Source of the DNA: Microlunatus panaciterrae | GTDB lineage: Bacteria; Actinomycetota; Actinomycetes; Propionibacteriales; Propionibacteriaceae | Length of the DNA: 64,000 bases | Assembly: GCF_016907535.1 (NCBI RefSeq) | Contig: NZ_JAFBCF010000001.1 | Span: forward strand, 2,232,001-2,296,000 | Direction of reading: 5' to 3' | In this document: positions 1 to 8,711 of the stretch, piece by piece | Numbering within the stretch: the first letter of the stretch is position 1 | How the letters are laid out: each line of letters starts with the position of its first letter | The notes under the pieces: model-generated | Databases searched by the model: none | Told to the model about the DNA's origin: nothing | Seen by the model: only the letters and a program-made list of their open reading frames with translations | Program-made: the position numbers and the translations under genes

Positions 1-85
1 GTCGTTGGACGGGGCGAACACCACTCGGCGGCTGGGGACGTAACCAGGTCCCGCGGGCAGCGGGTACGGGGCGTACCCGCTCGCG

Positions 86-316
86 TCAGTGGAACTGGGG
101 AACGATCAGGTAGATGCCGAACAGCACCAGCAGGCCGGCCAGCGCGATGAAGGTGTAGCCGAACCCGAGGACAGCGGCCGAGGTCTCGCCCTGGTTGGCC
201 CGAAGCCGGGCCGCTGAGACGAAGCGGACGCCGAGGGAGAGCAGCAGCACGAAGAGCACGGTCGAGACGACGGAGACGGCCGAGACGACGCCGAGAGCGG
301 TCCAGTCGATCTTCAC
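86..316 (-). CDS. small two-helix membrane protein coupled to PitA
   Basis: A 76-residue protein with two hydrophobic helices, roughly residues 8-30 and 48-73, and a short polar stretch between them. Its GTG start overlaps the pitA stop codon (GTGA), so it is probably translated by coupling to the transporter. No catalytic motif is visible. A small membrane protein next to pitA is also known in mycobacteria, which suggests an accessory or regulatory role for phosphate transport; that role is an inference. The 85 bases before it (1-85) hold no gene I can assign, although a proline/tyrosine-rich frame on the minus strand may be the edge of another gene. Confidence 0.75.
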   Translation of the reverse strand: MKIDWTALGVVSAVSVVSTVLFVLLLSLGVRFVSAARLRANQGETSAAVLGFGYTFIALAGLLVLFGIYLIVPQFH

Positions 317-1521
317 AGCTGCTCCTTCGCGGTGGTCGACTTGGCGCGCTTGTCGGCGTCGCCGAACCGCGGGTCGTTGGCGAAGCTCTTCGCCGCGGCG
401 GAGGCCAGCACCATCACCTCGTGGCTGTCGGTGACGTTGTGGCGGCTGATGACGTGCTTGCGGGAGACGGCCCAGATGGCCACGCAGGCGACGACCAGGA
501 GGACGAGCAGGGCGATCACGCCGCCGATGCCGAGGCCGGAGAGCAGGGCAGCCAGGCCGGCGACCAGCCCCGCACCCGGAAGGGTGAGCAGCCACGCGTA
601 CAGCATCCTGCGGGCGACGCTCCAGCGGACCTCGGCGCCCTTGCGACCGATCCCGGAGCCGAGGATGCTGCCTGTGCTGACGTGGGTGGTGGAGAGGCCG
701 AAGCCGAGGTGGGACGAGGCCAGGATGGTGGCGGTCGAGGCCGCGCCGGCGGCTGAGCCCTGGGGAGTCTCGATCTCGACGATGCCCTTGCCCATGGTGC
801 GCATGATCCGCCAGCCACCCGAGTAGGTGCCCAGCCCGATCGCGAGTCCTGCGGCCAGGATCACCCACCACTGCGGCCCGGTCTGGGCCGGCTGCAGTCC
901 GGCGGCGATCAGTACCAGCGTGATCACGCCCATCGTCTTCTGGCCGTCGGAGGTGCCGTGCGCCAGCGAGACGAGCGAGGCGGTGAAGGCCTGGCCGTAC
1001 TTGAAGCCGGTCTCGCTGTGGGAGCTGGGCGTCTTGCGGGTGACCCGATAGGCCAACCGGGTGGCCAGTGCCGCGGCGATGCCCGCGACCACCGGGGCGA
1101 TCAGGGCCGGCAGCAGTACCTTCGACATCACCACCGAGACGTTGACCGAGGAGAACCCGGCGCCCACGATCACGGCCCCGATGAGGCCACCGAACAGGGC
1201 GTGGGACGAGCTGGACGGGAGGCCCAGCAGCCAGGTCAGCAGGTTCCAGACGATGGCGCCGACCAGGCCCGCCAGGATGATGGGCGCGGTGATCAGGGCC
1301 TCGTCGAAGAATCCGTTGGAGATGGTCTTGGCGACCTCGGTGGACAGACAGGCGCCCACGAGGTTGAGCACGGCGGCGATGATGACCGCGGTGCGGGGCT
1401 TGAGGGCACCGGTGGCGACCGGACCCGCCATCGCGTTGGCGCTGTCGTGGAAGCCGTTGGTGAAGTCGAAGACCAGCGCCACCAGGATGACGGCGATCAC
1501 GACGAACAACAGGGTGGTCAC
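313..1521 (-). CDS. pitA: low-affinity inorganic phosphate transporter, Pit family
   Basis: A 402-residue polytopic membrane protein of the PHO4/Pit family, which imports metal-phosphate complexes by proton symport. The N-terminal family signature FDFTNGFHDSANA lies at residues 18-30. The repeated second signature is seen as a GLSTTHVSTG-type segment in the C-terminal half, and a cytoplasmic loop separates the two halves. The start is GTG, followed by hydrophobic residues and preceded by an A/G-rich segment. It is transcribed together with the overlapping small membrane protein downstream. A candidate PHO box lies about 70 bp upstream, which would place it under PhoP control. Confidence 0.95.
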   Translation of the reverse strand: MTTLLFVVIAVILVALVFDFTNGFHDSANAMAGPVATGALKPRTAVIIAAVLNLVGACLSTEVAKTISNGFFDEALITAPIILAGLVGAIVWNLLTWLLGLPSSSSHALFGGLIGAVIVGAGFSSVNVSVVMSKVLLPALIAPVVAGIAAALATRLAYRVTRKTPSSHSETGFKYGQAFTASLVSLAHGTSDGQKTMGVITLVLIAAGLQPAQTGPQWWVILAAGLAIGLGTYSGGWRIMRTMGKGIVEIETPQGSAAGAASTATILASSHLGFGLSTTHVSTGSILGSGIGRKGAEVRWSVARRMLYAWLLTLPGAGLVAGLAALLSGLGIGGVIALLVLLVVACVAIWAVSRKHVISRHNVTDSHEVMVLASAAAKSFANDPRFGDADKRAKSTTAKEQL

Positions 1522-1591
1522 AAGGTTCCCTAATCCTCAGGCCGAGACACACAGATGTCGGGCAACACCTGCGACAGACGCTATCGTTTAC

Positions 1592-1613
1592 GCCCCTTGA
1601 ACAATAGGTGAAC
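1592..1613 (-). promoter_or_regulatory. candidate PHO box upstream of pitA
   Basis: Read on the minus strand this is GTTCACCTATT followed directly by GTTCAAGGGGC: two 11-base direct repeats, each opening with GTTCA. This spacing and core match the actinobacterial PhoP box, built from 11-bp repeats of the G(G/T)TCAYYYR type. The second repeat matches the consensus less well after GTTCA. The site lies 71-92 bp before the pitA start codon. Confidence 0.55.
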
Positions 1614-1687
1614 GCGCATTCCTGTCAAACTGGCCGTACCAGTTCGGTCGTGGTCTGGTCAAGGACTGGCGCGGGTGCTGAGGCGGA

Positions 1688-1717
1688 TTGGTCCATCGCC
1701 CTCCTAGTCGCTAGACT
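1688..1717 (+). promoter_or_regulatory. probable promoter of tRNA-Arg
   Basis: TTGGTC (1688-1693) and TAGACT (1712-1717) are separated by 18 bases and end 28 bases before the mature tRNA. This is the expected arrangement for a housekeeping sigma-70 promoter driving a tRNA gene. Confidence 0.55.
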
Positions 1718-1745
1718 TTCACGTCGTTGCTCGAAAGAGCGGCAC

Positions 1746-1821
1746 GCACCCGTAGCTCAACGGATAGAGCATCTGACTACGGATCAGAAGGTTGGGAGTT
1801 CGAATCTCTCCGGGTGCGCCA
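1746..1821 (+). tRNA. tRNA-Arg (ACG)
   Basis: The sequence folds as a full cloverleaf. The acceptor stem is GCACCCG/CGGGTGC, the D stem GCTC/GAGC, the anticodon stem TCTGA/TCAGA with loop CTACGGA (anticodon ACG), and the T arm GGGAG-TTCGAAT-CTCTC. The discriminator base is G and CCA is encoded. The length is 76 nt including CCA. Confidence 0.97.
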
Positions 1822-1851
1822 GCGATTTCCCAGCTGAGTCCGCCCGTTGCG

Positions 1852-1872
1852 GCCCTCAACCAAGGGCTTTTC
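1852..1872 (+). terminator. intrinsic terminator after tRNA-Arg
   Basis: The inverted repeat GCCCT/AGGGC (1852-1856 and 1863-1867) is followed at once by TTTT, 30 bases after the tRNA 3' end. Confidence 0.55.
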
Positions 1873-1914
1873 TTCCACCACTGCCCTCCCGTCAGGACCT
1901 GCAGTCGGGTCGCG

Positions 1915-2550
1915 TCACGGGGCGACCCTCCGCGTGAACGTCAGGTGGGTGACGCCGCTGGGCGACGAGACCGCCTCGACGTCGTACGCATCCTCGAGGG
2001 CCTCCAAGCCGTCCCAGATCCGGACGCCACGGCCAAGCACGATCGGGACCTGGACCAGGTGCATGTGGTCGACGAGCCCGGCCGCGAGGAAGTCCCGTAC
2101 GACGCTCGGTCCGCCGCCGATCCGGACGTCCAGGCCATTGGCTGCCTCGCGGGCGGTATCGAGAGCCTCCGCTGGGGCGGCGTTGAGGAAGTGGAACGTG
2201 GTGCCGCCCTCCATCTCGATCGAGGGCCGCGGATGGTGAGTGAGCACGAAGGTCGGGGTGTGAAACGGCGGGTTCGGCCCCCACCAGCCCTTCCACTCCC
2301 GGTCGTCCTGCCAGCCGGGCGGACCGAACTTGTGGGCCCCCATGATCTCGGCGCCGATGCCCTGACTGTGACGCTCGGCGAAGGCGTCGTCGACCCCCGC
2401 GGTTCCACTCGCGTCCCAGAATCGCGTACCGAACATCCACTGATGGAGACGCTGGCCCGCATGGCCGAACGGCGCTTCGGCCGACTGAGGCTCACCGGTG
2501 GCGAAGCCGTCGAGGGAGATGGACAAGTTGTGGATCCGGGTGAGTGACAT
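1915..2550 (-). CDS. dihydrofolate reductase family protein (RibD C-terminal fold)
   Basis: A 211-residue protein of the RibD_C/DHFR-like family of NADPH-dependent reductases, common as stand-alone genes in actinomycetes and mostly without an assigned substrate. Family features are the N-terminal SLDGFATG segment, a central GAHKFGPPGW stretch, the glycine-rich cofactor loop IGGGPSVVRDFLAAGLVD, and a final hydrophobic strand. The ATG start is preceded by GGAGGAG on the minus strand. It is probably a single-gene unit. It is unlikely to be the housekeeping folate enzyme, because it is too divergent and stands alone. Confidence 0.85.
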   Translation of the reverse strand: MSLTRIHNLSISLDGFATGEPQSAEAPFGHAGQRLHQWMFGTRFWDASGTAGVDDAFAERHSQGIGAEIMGAHKFGPPGWQDDREWKGWWGPNPPFHTPTFVLTHHPRPSIEMEGGTTFHFLNAAPAEALDTAREAANGLDVRIGGGPSVVRDFLAAGLVDHMHLVQVPIVLGRGVRIWDGLEALEDAYDVEAVSSPSGVTHLTFTRRVAP

Positions 2551-2691
2551 CCGCGCGCTCCTCCAATGGTGGGTTGCCGTGTAGCAGCGAAGTACGGCGA
2601 CGGTACCGGCTGCTGCGCGTTTCCACCACCGTCCAGCGGCGTCTACCCATCCGTGGATCCGGGTCCACCAGAGCTCTTGCTGCCGCGCGGG

Positions 2692-5600
2692 CTATCCGCC
2701 CGACGCCGCAACCCGGCGGGCCTGTGCATAGAGCGCCTCCTGCCTGCGCTCGTAGTCCTTGACAGCCTGAGGGTGCTCGGCGAGTCGGCGGGACTCGTTG
2801 TACAGGCGGTCCAGGACACCAAGTTGCGCAGTCGCATTGTCATAGCCCTCATCGGTCAGCTCGGCGGTCAGGTCCCAGATCCGCTGAGCAACGGCCGGCA
2901 CCGGCTTCTCTGCCGGATAGGCCGAGTCGCTCACCGGAGTGAACGGCGTGTAATCGGGCTTGGTCGTGAACCAGTCGAGCAGATCGTTGGCGAGAAGGTC
3001 GCCGTAGCCCATCGCCGGCAGATTGAGGATCTCCTCGATCGTCTTGGGGATGGACACGGTCGACGACAGCCGGTGAATGACCGTCTCGTGCTTGACGTAC
3101 GGAGAGATCACCATCGAATACGTGCGGTGCGGGGATACATGGTCGGGGGAACTCTGCCCGTCGTCCTCGGCGAGAAACACCGCAGTCCGCGGCCAGATGG
3201 CGGAGTGGGTGAGATAGTCCAGAATCTGGCCGAGAGCCTTATCGTTGTCGATCACTTCCTGGTCGGGTCGACAGCTGACCGTGCCCGTGGAGCATCCCCC
3301 GGTGTGGTCACCGGGCAGCCACACGTAGGTGAACTGAGGGGCCCGCCCCTGGTCGATCAGGGCCTGGAAGTCGGTGATGAATTCCCGTGCGCGCCGCTGG
3401 TCGCTGATCCGCAGGTTCCAGCCTGGGTAGTGCTCATCAAGGTGGCCGCCGAGCACCTTCAGCGCGGGCAGGGTCTCGCTGTACAGCCCACCGAGGCCGA
3501 CCGTCGGGGAGGTGGTGTCCTGGATGTTGTTGTAGGTGGTGTTGGAGCAGCCAAGTTTGGGGTCATCGGCGCAGTAGTCGCTGAAGGAGCCCTCGTCGTA
3601 ACCGCTGATCCGGATGCTGTCGCCGTAGTCTCTGAATGACCGCTTGCCTCGAGCCATGGCGTTGAAGAGGTAGCCGCGGAGCGGGTAGTCCTCCGGATCC
3701 TGGTTCTTGATATTGGTCAGAGGCCGTGCCCCGCGCTCGAGTTGCGTCTTCTGCTGGAAATCGGTCGACGTGGCGGCGAGCGCAAAGGAATGGCCAGCAT
3801 TGCTCTCTTCTGCATCTGCATAGACATTGTCGCCTACAGCGAACTGCTCAGCGAGCTTACGGGTATTGGGCACATCGGCGGCGTAGCGTGCATATTCGCC
3901 CCCGCCGCCGTTGGCGCCGCGTGCGTTGAGAATCGCGTCGTCACCGAGATAGGTGTCATACGTCTTGTTCTCTCGCAGGATATAGACGACGTGGGTGATC
4001 TTGTGCTGCAGCGTGCTCAGCAAGTGTCGGTCCGGTTTCCGCTGAACCGCCGTGTTCGCATAGACCCGATGGGTCGAGCGCTTGAGGTCAAGCGCCGTGA
4101 GATCCACTTTCTGCACTGACCCGAACATCCAGTTGACTTCCCTGGTGACGCCGTTGACGGGGCCCTGGAACCCGTAAGGGGAACCAGCACCCTTGGCATT
4201 GGTGATGAACAGCGACGCACCGTCCGCCGAAACGGTGACACCCGTGGGGTACCACCCCGTTGGAATGCGTCCCAGGAAACGCGGCTTCTGTGCCCGCCGG
4301 TAAAGGTCGTAAACTGCGACGGAATTGAGACCGGCCTCGGCCACATAGAGGCGACGCTGATCAGGGCTGACCGCGAGCGCATTGGGTTGCAGGCCGAAGA
4401 CCACATGTTCCCGTTGATCCAACGACGAGACGTCTCCGACGGTCGGGGCGGGAAGCGCAACCTTGCGCACGACCCGCTCGCTGTCGGGATCGATGACTGC
4501 GATCCGGTCCTCGTTGGTGTCCGTCACATAGAGCGCGCTTGGACGTCCGTGACCGCCCCTCGCCAGCGCAAGTGCGGAGGGATGAGTTCCACCCACGATG
4601 TGCACGCCGTCGATCGGCCGGGCCAGGCTCAGCGACCCCTGCGCCACCGGTGTGCCGCTGTTGAGGGACAGCACCGAGAGGCTGGAGCTCTTCTCGGGAT
4701 CGGTGACCGGATTGGCAAACAGGTTGGTCGATCCACCGCCGATGTACGGCGTGCCATGGTGCACCTGCCGTTTGCTCGCATTGGTCGTGCCTTCACCGTC
4801 GGCAAAGGAGCGTTGCGTCAAGCCCCAGTTGCTGACAAAGAGCTTGTCTCGGTACAGCTGGGCGGCGTACGGGAAATAACCGACGGGGACCGGAGTTCCT
4901 GCGACCGGTGGCGCCGAGGTGAGGTCGATCGGCGTCACGCTGTTGCCGTTGTTGTTGACGACGTACAGGGTTCGCGCGTCCTTTGAGAGTGTCAGCCAGC
5001 CGGGGGCCGCCATGCCGTAGGTGGCCTGCGTCTTGTCGTTCGGTACCGGGACGGGGATCTGGGTCGGTGTGCCGAGCGTTCCGTCCGCCTGCATCGGGTA
5101 GCGGTACACCACGTCGGCGACGCCGCCGGCCGCGTACAGCGTGTAGCCGTCTGCCGTGGGCACGATGACAAGCCCCAGGAACAGACCCGCAACACCGTCG
5201 CCGTTGGTGCGCCCGTTGAACGTCGAACCCGGATTGGCGGGAGCCAGCCGCTTCGGGACCGGAACGGAGGCCACCAGGGTCATATCCGCCGTCCGGATCA
5301 CGCCCAGGGTGTACAGGCCCCTCGAGACATCGCTGCCCGGCTTCGTGTCGGTGGGCACCACGGACCTGGCAATGTCGGTGGTGTTGCGCTCGTCGTCATT
5401 GCTCGTGACCAGGTAGCGGCCATCCGGGGTCAAGGCGCTGTTCAGTGGGTTCTGGCCCACCTGCACGCTGATCCCGGCCGGGGTGACCCGGCGCCCATTC
5501 GGCAGAGTGGCGTCAAACGAGCTGGGGCTGTCCGGGCCGGCCACTACGCCGGCGCCGGCCGGTGCGCCGAAACGGGCCAGGTAGGCACCAGCGGCATTTC

Positions 5601-5700
5601 GCGACTCGGGAGCTGGCCGAGCAACCGCGGCCGGGGAAATGCCGGCAACCAAGCCGAAGCCCATCAGGCAGATGGTGATGCGGATGATGCGAGTTCTCAC
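2692..5700 (-). CDS. secreted YncE-type beta-propeller fused to a phosphoesterase domain
   Basis: About 1002 residues. A basic start and a hydrophobic run ending in an AVA-type site indicate a Sec signal peptide (about residues 1-30). The first ~560 residues carry repeated propeller motifs such as LTPDGRYLVTSND and VSPDQRRLYVAEAG. The last ~430 residues are a phosphoesterase/AcpA-like domain, with YILRENKTYDTYLGD near its start and EDDGQSSPDHVSPHRT, likely metal ligands, near residue 850. The GTG at 5700 is chosen because AGGAGG lies five bases before it; the ATG at 5715 would contain that ribosome site. It probably releases phosphate outside the cell; the exact substrate is unknown. Confidence 0.88.
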   Translation of the reverse strand: MRTRIIRITICLMGFGLVAGISPAAVARPAPESRNAAGAYLARFGAPAGAGVVAGPDSPSSFDATLPNGRRVTPAGISVQVGQNPLNSALTPDGRYLVTSNDDERNTTDIARSVVPTDTKPGSDVSRGLYTLGVIRTADMTLVASVPVPKRLAPANPGSTFNGRTNGDGVAGLFLGLVIVPTADGYTLYAAGGVADVVYRYPMQADGTLGTPTQIPVPVPNDKTQATYGMAAPGWLTLSKDARTLYVVNNNGNSVTPIDLTSAPPVAGTPVPVGYFPYAAQLYRDKLFVSNWGLTQRSFADGEGTTNASKRQVHHGTPYIGGGSTNLFANPVTDPEKSSSLSVLSLNSGTPVAQGSLSLARPIDGVHIVGGTHPSALALARGGHGRPSALYVTDTNEDRIAVIDPDSERVVRKVALPAPTVGDVSSLDQREHVVFGLQPNALAVSPDQRRLYVAEAGLNSVAVYDLYRRAQKPRFLGRIPTGWYPTGVTVSADGASLFITNAKGAGSPYGFQGPVNGVTREVNWMFGSVQKVDLTALDLKRSTHRVYANTAVQRKPDRHLLSTLQHKITHVVYILRENKTYDTYLGDDAILNARGANGGGGEYARYAADVPNTRKLAEQFAVGDNVYADAEESNAGHSFALAATSTDFQQKTQLERGARPLTNIKNQDPEDYPLRGYLFNAMARGKRSFRDYGDSIRISGYDEGSFSDYCADDPKLGCSNTTYNNIQDTTSPTVGLGGLYSETLPALKVLGGHLDEHYPGWNLRISDQRRAREFITDFQALIDQGRAPQFTYVWLPGDHTGGCSTGTVSCRPDQEVIDNDKALGQILDYLTHSAIWPRTAVFLAEDDGQSSPDHVSPHRTYSMVISPYVKHETVIHRLSSTVSIPKTIEEILNLPAMGYGDLLANDLLDWFTTKPDYTPFTPVSDSAYPAEKPVPAVAQRIWDLTAELTDEGYDNATAQLGVLDRLYNESRRLAEHPQAVKDYERRQEALYAQARRVAASGG

Positions 5701-6136
5701 GGAATCCTCCTGCAATGTGTGCCAGGGCCCGGGAGCCGTCCCGGGGCGGCGCGAATCAGACGTTACGAGGCTGGTCGGTGGCTTGGACCGCCGATCGTCA
5801 TACTCCTTACCGCGATCGAGTCGGAGTCGACAAAGCGGCTCACAATGCAGCAGGTGGGGGCGCAGGCATGAGGTGCGCTGAGGGTTTCCGCTCCTCGTTC
5901 ATTCTCGAATGTGATGACATCTGAGAGGGGCGCAGCGATGATCAATGGCGGACTGTAAGCCCGCAGAAATTCAAGGCGCAACCGGTGCCGTACTCCGGTC
6001 ATATTCAGGACGATGGCACCGGACCAGGGGAGTGTCAAGAAGTGTCCGATATCGAATTTGACGAGTCACTCGCTATCTGGGGACAACGTCAACTGAGTGG
6101 CCCACGGTCAACCGTATCCACGAGGACATCGCCCAC
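5701..6136. other. 436-bp region without a supported gene
   Basis: This lies between two minus-strand genes. It is less GC-rich than its surroundings and probably holds the promoter of the propeller/phosphoesterase gene. Short open frames here, including one at 5763-6038 on the minus strand, lack family signatures and ribosome sites. I saw no clear terminator or repeat. Confidence 0.5.
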
Positions 6137-7351
6137 TCACAACGCCAAGGCTGAAGTGAGGAGGTAGTGGGCGCTACACCAGCTCATGACGATGCTGCCC
6201 AAGGTCAGGGCGGTGATCGCACCAATGCGGGGGACCCGCAGCCGGATCAACGGGATGAGCAGGACGAACGCCGGCAGCAGCTGTCGCGCGTAGACGTTCT
6301 GGTACGTGACGTGAGTCAGGCTCATGACGAGAAGGACGGCGGCATAGACGCTGGCGAAGGCGAGCTTGCGGTCGAACAGGATGAGGCAGAACAACAGCAG
6401 ATACACGATCGAGACGGCGATGTTCAGCGGTATGGATGATCCCGGCCCCGCATTGAACAGCCCCTGCGCGACGCCATGCACATATCCCGCGATGCTGGCG
6501 GTCTGCTGACCCCACTGGCCCTGGACGGTGAAGTAACCGAACACCTCACCGGTCCGGATCCCGACGTAGACCATGAACCCGCCCAGTCCCAGCGTCGACA
6601 CGACTGCACCCACGAATGCACGAACCGGGAAGGGCTCAGCGCTGTTCGGCGCGGCACGCCCACGCGGTGTCGGCTCGTCGCCGGATCGTGCTCGACGCAG
6701 CGCGAGCCACCGTCCGAGCTCCACCAGGAAGTACACCCCGACCATGGCGATCACCGCGACGGCAGACGGGCGCAAGAGGCCGGCGACGAGCGCGCAGACA
6801 CCCGCCCAGACCGGACGCCGGCGGATCAGGCAAAACAGCGCCGCGGCCGCTGCGGCGGTAAACAGGCCCTCTGGGTAACCCATGGTGAGCGCCAGCGAGG
6901 CCGGTGCCATCCCCCACAGCGCGGACAGTGCGATGCCGGCCCAGCGCCCGTACAGGGCGTTCCCGACGGCGAAGATCGCCCACACCGCCAGCAGCCCGCC
7001 GAACCACGACACGGCCAGCAGGGCCTGGCTCGGAGAGAGCGGGCCGATGTCGTCGATGCCGCGTACGAGCCACGGATAGAGCGGGAAGAACGCGAGGTTG
7101 CTCACCCGTGGTCGACCATCGGGAAAGAGGTTGGGGTAGACGTAGCCGCCCTCTGCGAGCCCCAGGTACCACCCGGCGTCCCACCGGGTGACCAGCCAAC
7201 GCAGCCCGCCGGCTTGGTGGTACACGAACGCGACCGTGAGCAGCCGCTGCGTGAGGAAAATCAGGAACACCGGCCACGCCAGCCGGAGATGACGCCCGAT
7301 AGTGCCGAACTGACGCGCGGCGGTGCGCCCCACCGTTCCTGGCACCTGCAC
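6137..7351 (-). CDS. PIG-V-like GT-C mannosyltransferase
   Basis: A 404-residue multispanning protein. The conserved periplasmic-loop motif RWDAGWYLGLAEGGY is at residues 56-70 and FFPLYPWLVR at 88-97; both are typical of PIG-V-like polyprenyl-phosphate-mannose-dependent transferases. About ten hydrophobic helices follow, with a polar loop around residues 215-245. It probably adds mannose from a lipid-linked donor to a cell-envelope glycan or lipid at the outer face of the membrane. It stands alone here. The acceptor cannot be read from the sequence. Confidence 0.82.
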   Translation of the reverse strand: MQVPGTVGRTAARQFGTIGRHLRLAWPVFLIFLTQRLLTVAFVYHQAGGLRWLVTRWDAGWYLGLAEGGYVYPNLFPDGRPRVSNLAFFPLYPWLVRGIDDIGPLSPSQALLAVSWFGGLLAVWAIFAVGNALYGRWAGIALSALWGMAPASLALTMGYPEGLFTAAAAAALFCLIRRRPVWAGVCALVAGLLRPSAVAVIAMVGVYFLVELGRWLALRRARSGDEPTPRGRAAPNSAEPFPVRAFVGAVVSTLGLGGFMVYVGIRTGEVFGYFTVQGQWGQQTASIAGYVHGVAQGLFNAGPGSSIPLNIAVSIVYLLLFCLILFDRKLAFASVYAAVLLVMSLTHVTYQNVYARQLLPAFVLLIPLIRLRVPRIGAITALTLGSIVMSWCSAHYLLTSALAL

Positions 7352-7563
7352 CGCCCTTCCTCGGTTTGGAGTCCCCGAGTGTATCGATCGGCGATGGCGT
7401 CGCGCCCGCAGTTCGCTACGCCGCCGCCAGTGCCGCGCTCACTCTTCTGCGGAGGCCACTGCACGCTCGGCCGCCACCGTGTCGCGGGTAGGGGTGTCCT
7501 TCTGCGACGTTCCCGTTCGTCGGTGGGGTGACTGTACTTCCAGAGAGAGAAGAGTGTGACCAG

Positions 7564-8250
7564 ATGCAGCACAGCAACAGCACGCGCCGACCCAGGCCTC
7601 GCCCGGGTCGAGCCGATCGGGTGATGGCCGGAGCCGCCAAGGCTGAAGTCGCGGCCGAACGTCGTGAACTGGCCGATCTTCTCGCGGGTCTGAGTGCGGA
7701 CGATTGGGACCTGCCCACGCTGTGCTCGGGGTGGCGCGTGCGGGAGGTGGTCGCACACGTGACCATGCCGTACCGCCAGTCAGCCCCCCGATTCGTGTGG
7801 GAGATGGTCAAGTCACGGGGCAACTTCAACGCGATGGCCGACAGATGCGCTCGGTGTGACGCCGCCAGGTTGTCGACGAGCGAGCTCCTGCATGACGTCC
7901 GGGCTCACGCCGAGGACGGGTGGAAGCCACCGGGAGGCGGCTACCAGGGAGCCCTGACGCACGAGGTGGTACACGGACTCGACTGGACGACCGCGCTGGG
8001 GATCCCACGCGACATCTCGGAACAGCGCTTGCACATGGTGCTCGACAATCTGAGCAGCCCCCGACCCAGGAAGTTCTTCGGCGTCGACCTGAGCGACGTC
8101 CAGCTGCGAGCGACGGATATAGATTGGTCCCTGGGCTCGGGGACAGCGGTGCTGGGGGCCGCCCAGGACCTCCTCCTCGTCCTCTGTGGTCGCCAACTTC
8201 CCGTCGGTCGGCTTTCGGGCCCGATCAGCGCGCGCTTCACAGCCCCTTGA
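7564..8250 (+). CDS. maleylpyruvate isomerase-family (DinB-like) protein, mycothiol type
   Basis: A 228-residue protein with the MDMPI_N/DinB-like helical bundle: ELADLLAGLSADDWDLPT, then CSGWRVREVVAHV, which carries the first metal-ligand histidine, and HEVVHGLDW with further histidines in the second half. Family members use mycothiol, the actinobacterial thiol, as cofactor or substrate. The ATG at 7564 follows an AGAGAAGAG stretch; the ATG at 7624 is an alternative that would drop a basic leader. It sits just upstream of the DGPF/ECF pair, so it may belong to the same unit or be a target of that sigma factor. The substrate is unknown. Confidence 0.8.
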   Translation: MQHSNSTRRPRPRPGRADRVMAGAAKAEVAAERRELADLLAGLSADDWDLPTLCSGWRVREVVAHVTMPYRQSAPRFVWEMVKSRGNFNAMADRCARCDAARLSTSELLHDVRAHAEDGWKPPGGGYQGALTHEVVHGLDWTTALGIPRDISEQRLHMVLDNLSSPRPRKFFGVDLSDVQLRATDIDWSLGSGTAVLGAAQDLLLVLCGRQLPVGRLSGPISARFTAP

Positions 8251-8354
8251 GCCCGGCAACCGCCGTCCTTGTCTCACAGCCACCACTCCTGAGGAAGTCT
8301 GATGACCCCCACCATGAACCTCACCCATCCGGTCCGGCAGGGAAAGGAACCCCG

Positions 8355-8681
8355 ATGAAGTACATGCTGTTGCTGTGCGCCGAACCGGAGGTGGCCGAAC
8401 AGCACCTCGAGGAGGGGTGCGGGAGCTGGACCGAGGACATGCGGCGCCGTCGCATTCTGGAGAGCAGCACCGGCTTGCGGCCGCCCAGCGACGCCACCAC
8501 GGTGCGGGCGCGGGATCACCAGGTGTTGCTTGGCGACGGACCCTTCGCGGAGACCAAGGAGCAGATCGGTGGGGTGTGCGTGATCGACTGCGCCGATCTG
8601 GACGAGGCCATCGCGGTGGCCTCCCAACATCCTGTTGCGCGCTACGGGACGATCGAGATCCGCCCCCTTTACACCCCATGA
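8355..8681 (+). CDS. YCII-related DGPF domain protein
   Basis: A 108-residue protein of the YCII superfamily. It has the MKYMLLLC opening strand and the diagnostic GDGPFAETKEQIGG segment around residues 57-70. The start has AAGGAAC upstream. DGPF proteins are the usual neighbours of ECF42-type sigma factors, and here the sigma gene begins 30 bp downstream, so the two are probably co-transcribed. The biochemical role of DGPF proteins is not established; they are small dimeric ferredoxin-like folds. Confidence 0.9.
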   Translation: MKYMLLLCAEPEVAEQHLEEGCGSWTEDMRRRRILESSTGLRPPSDATTVRARDHQVLLGDGPFAETKEQIGGVCVIDCADLDEAIAVASQHPVARYGTIEIRPLYTP

Positions 8682-8711
8682 TCGCGTGTCATCCGTGAGT
8701 CGGTACCTCCC

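Noticed and set aside
5763-6038. 91-codon minus-strand frame
   Set aside because: No ribosome site or recognisable motif; it lies in a promoter-like, less GC-rich interval.
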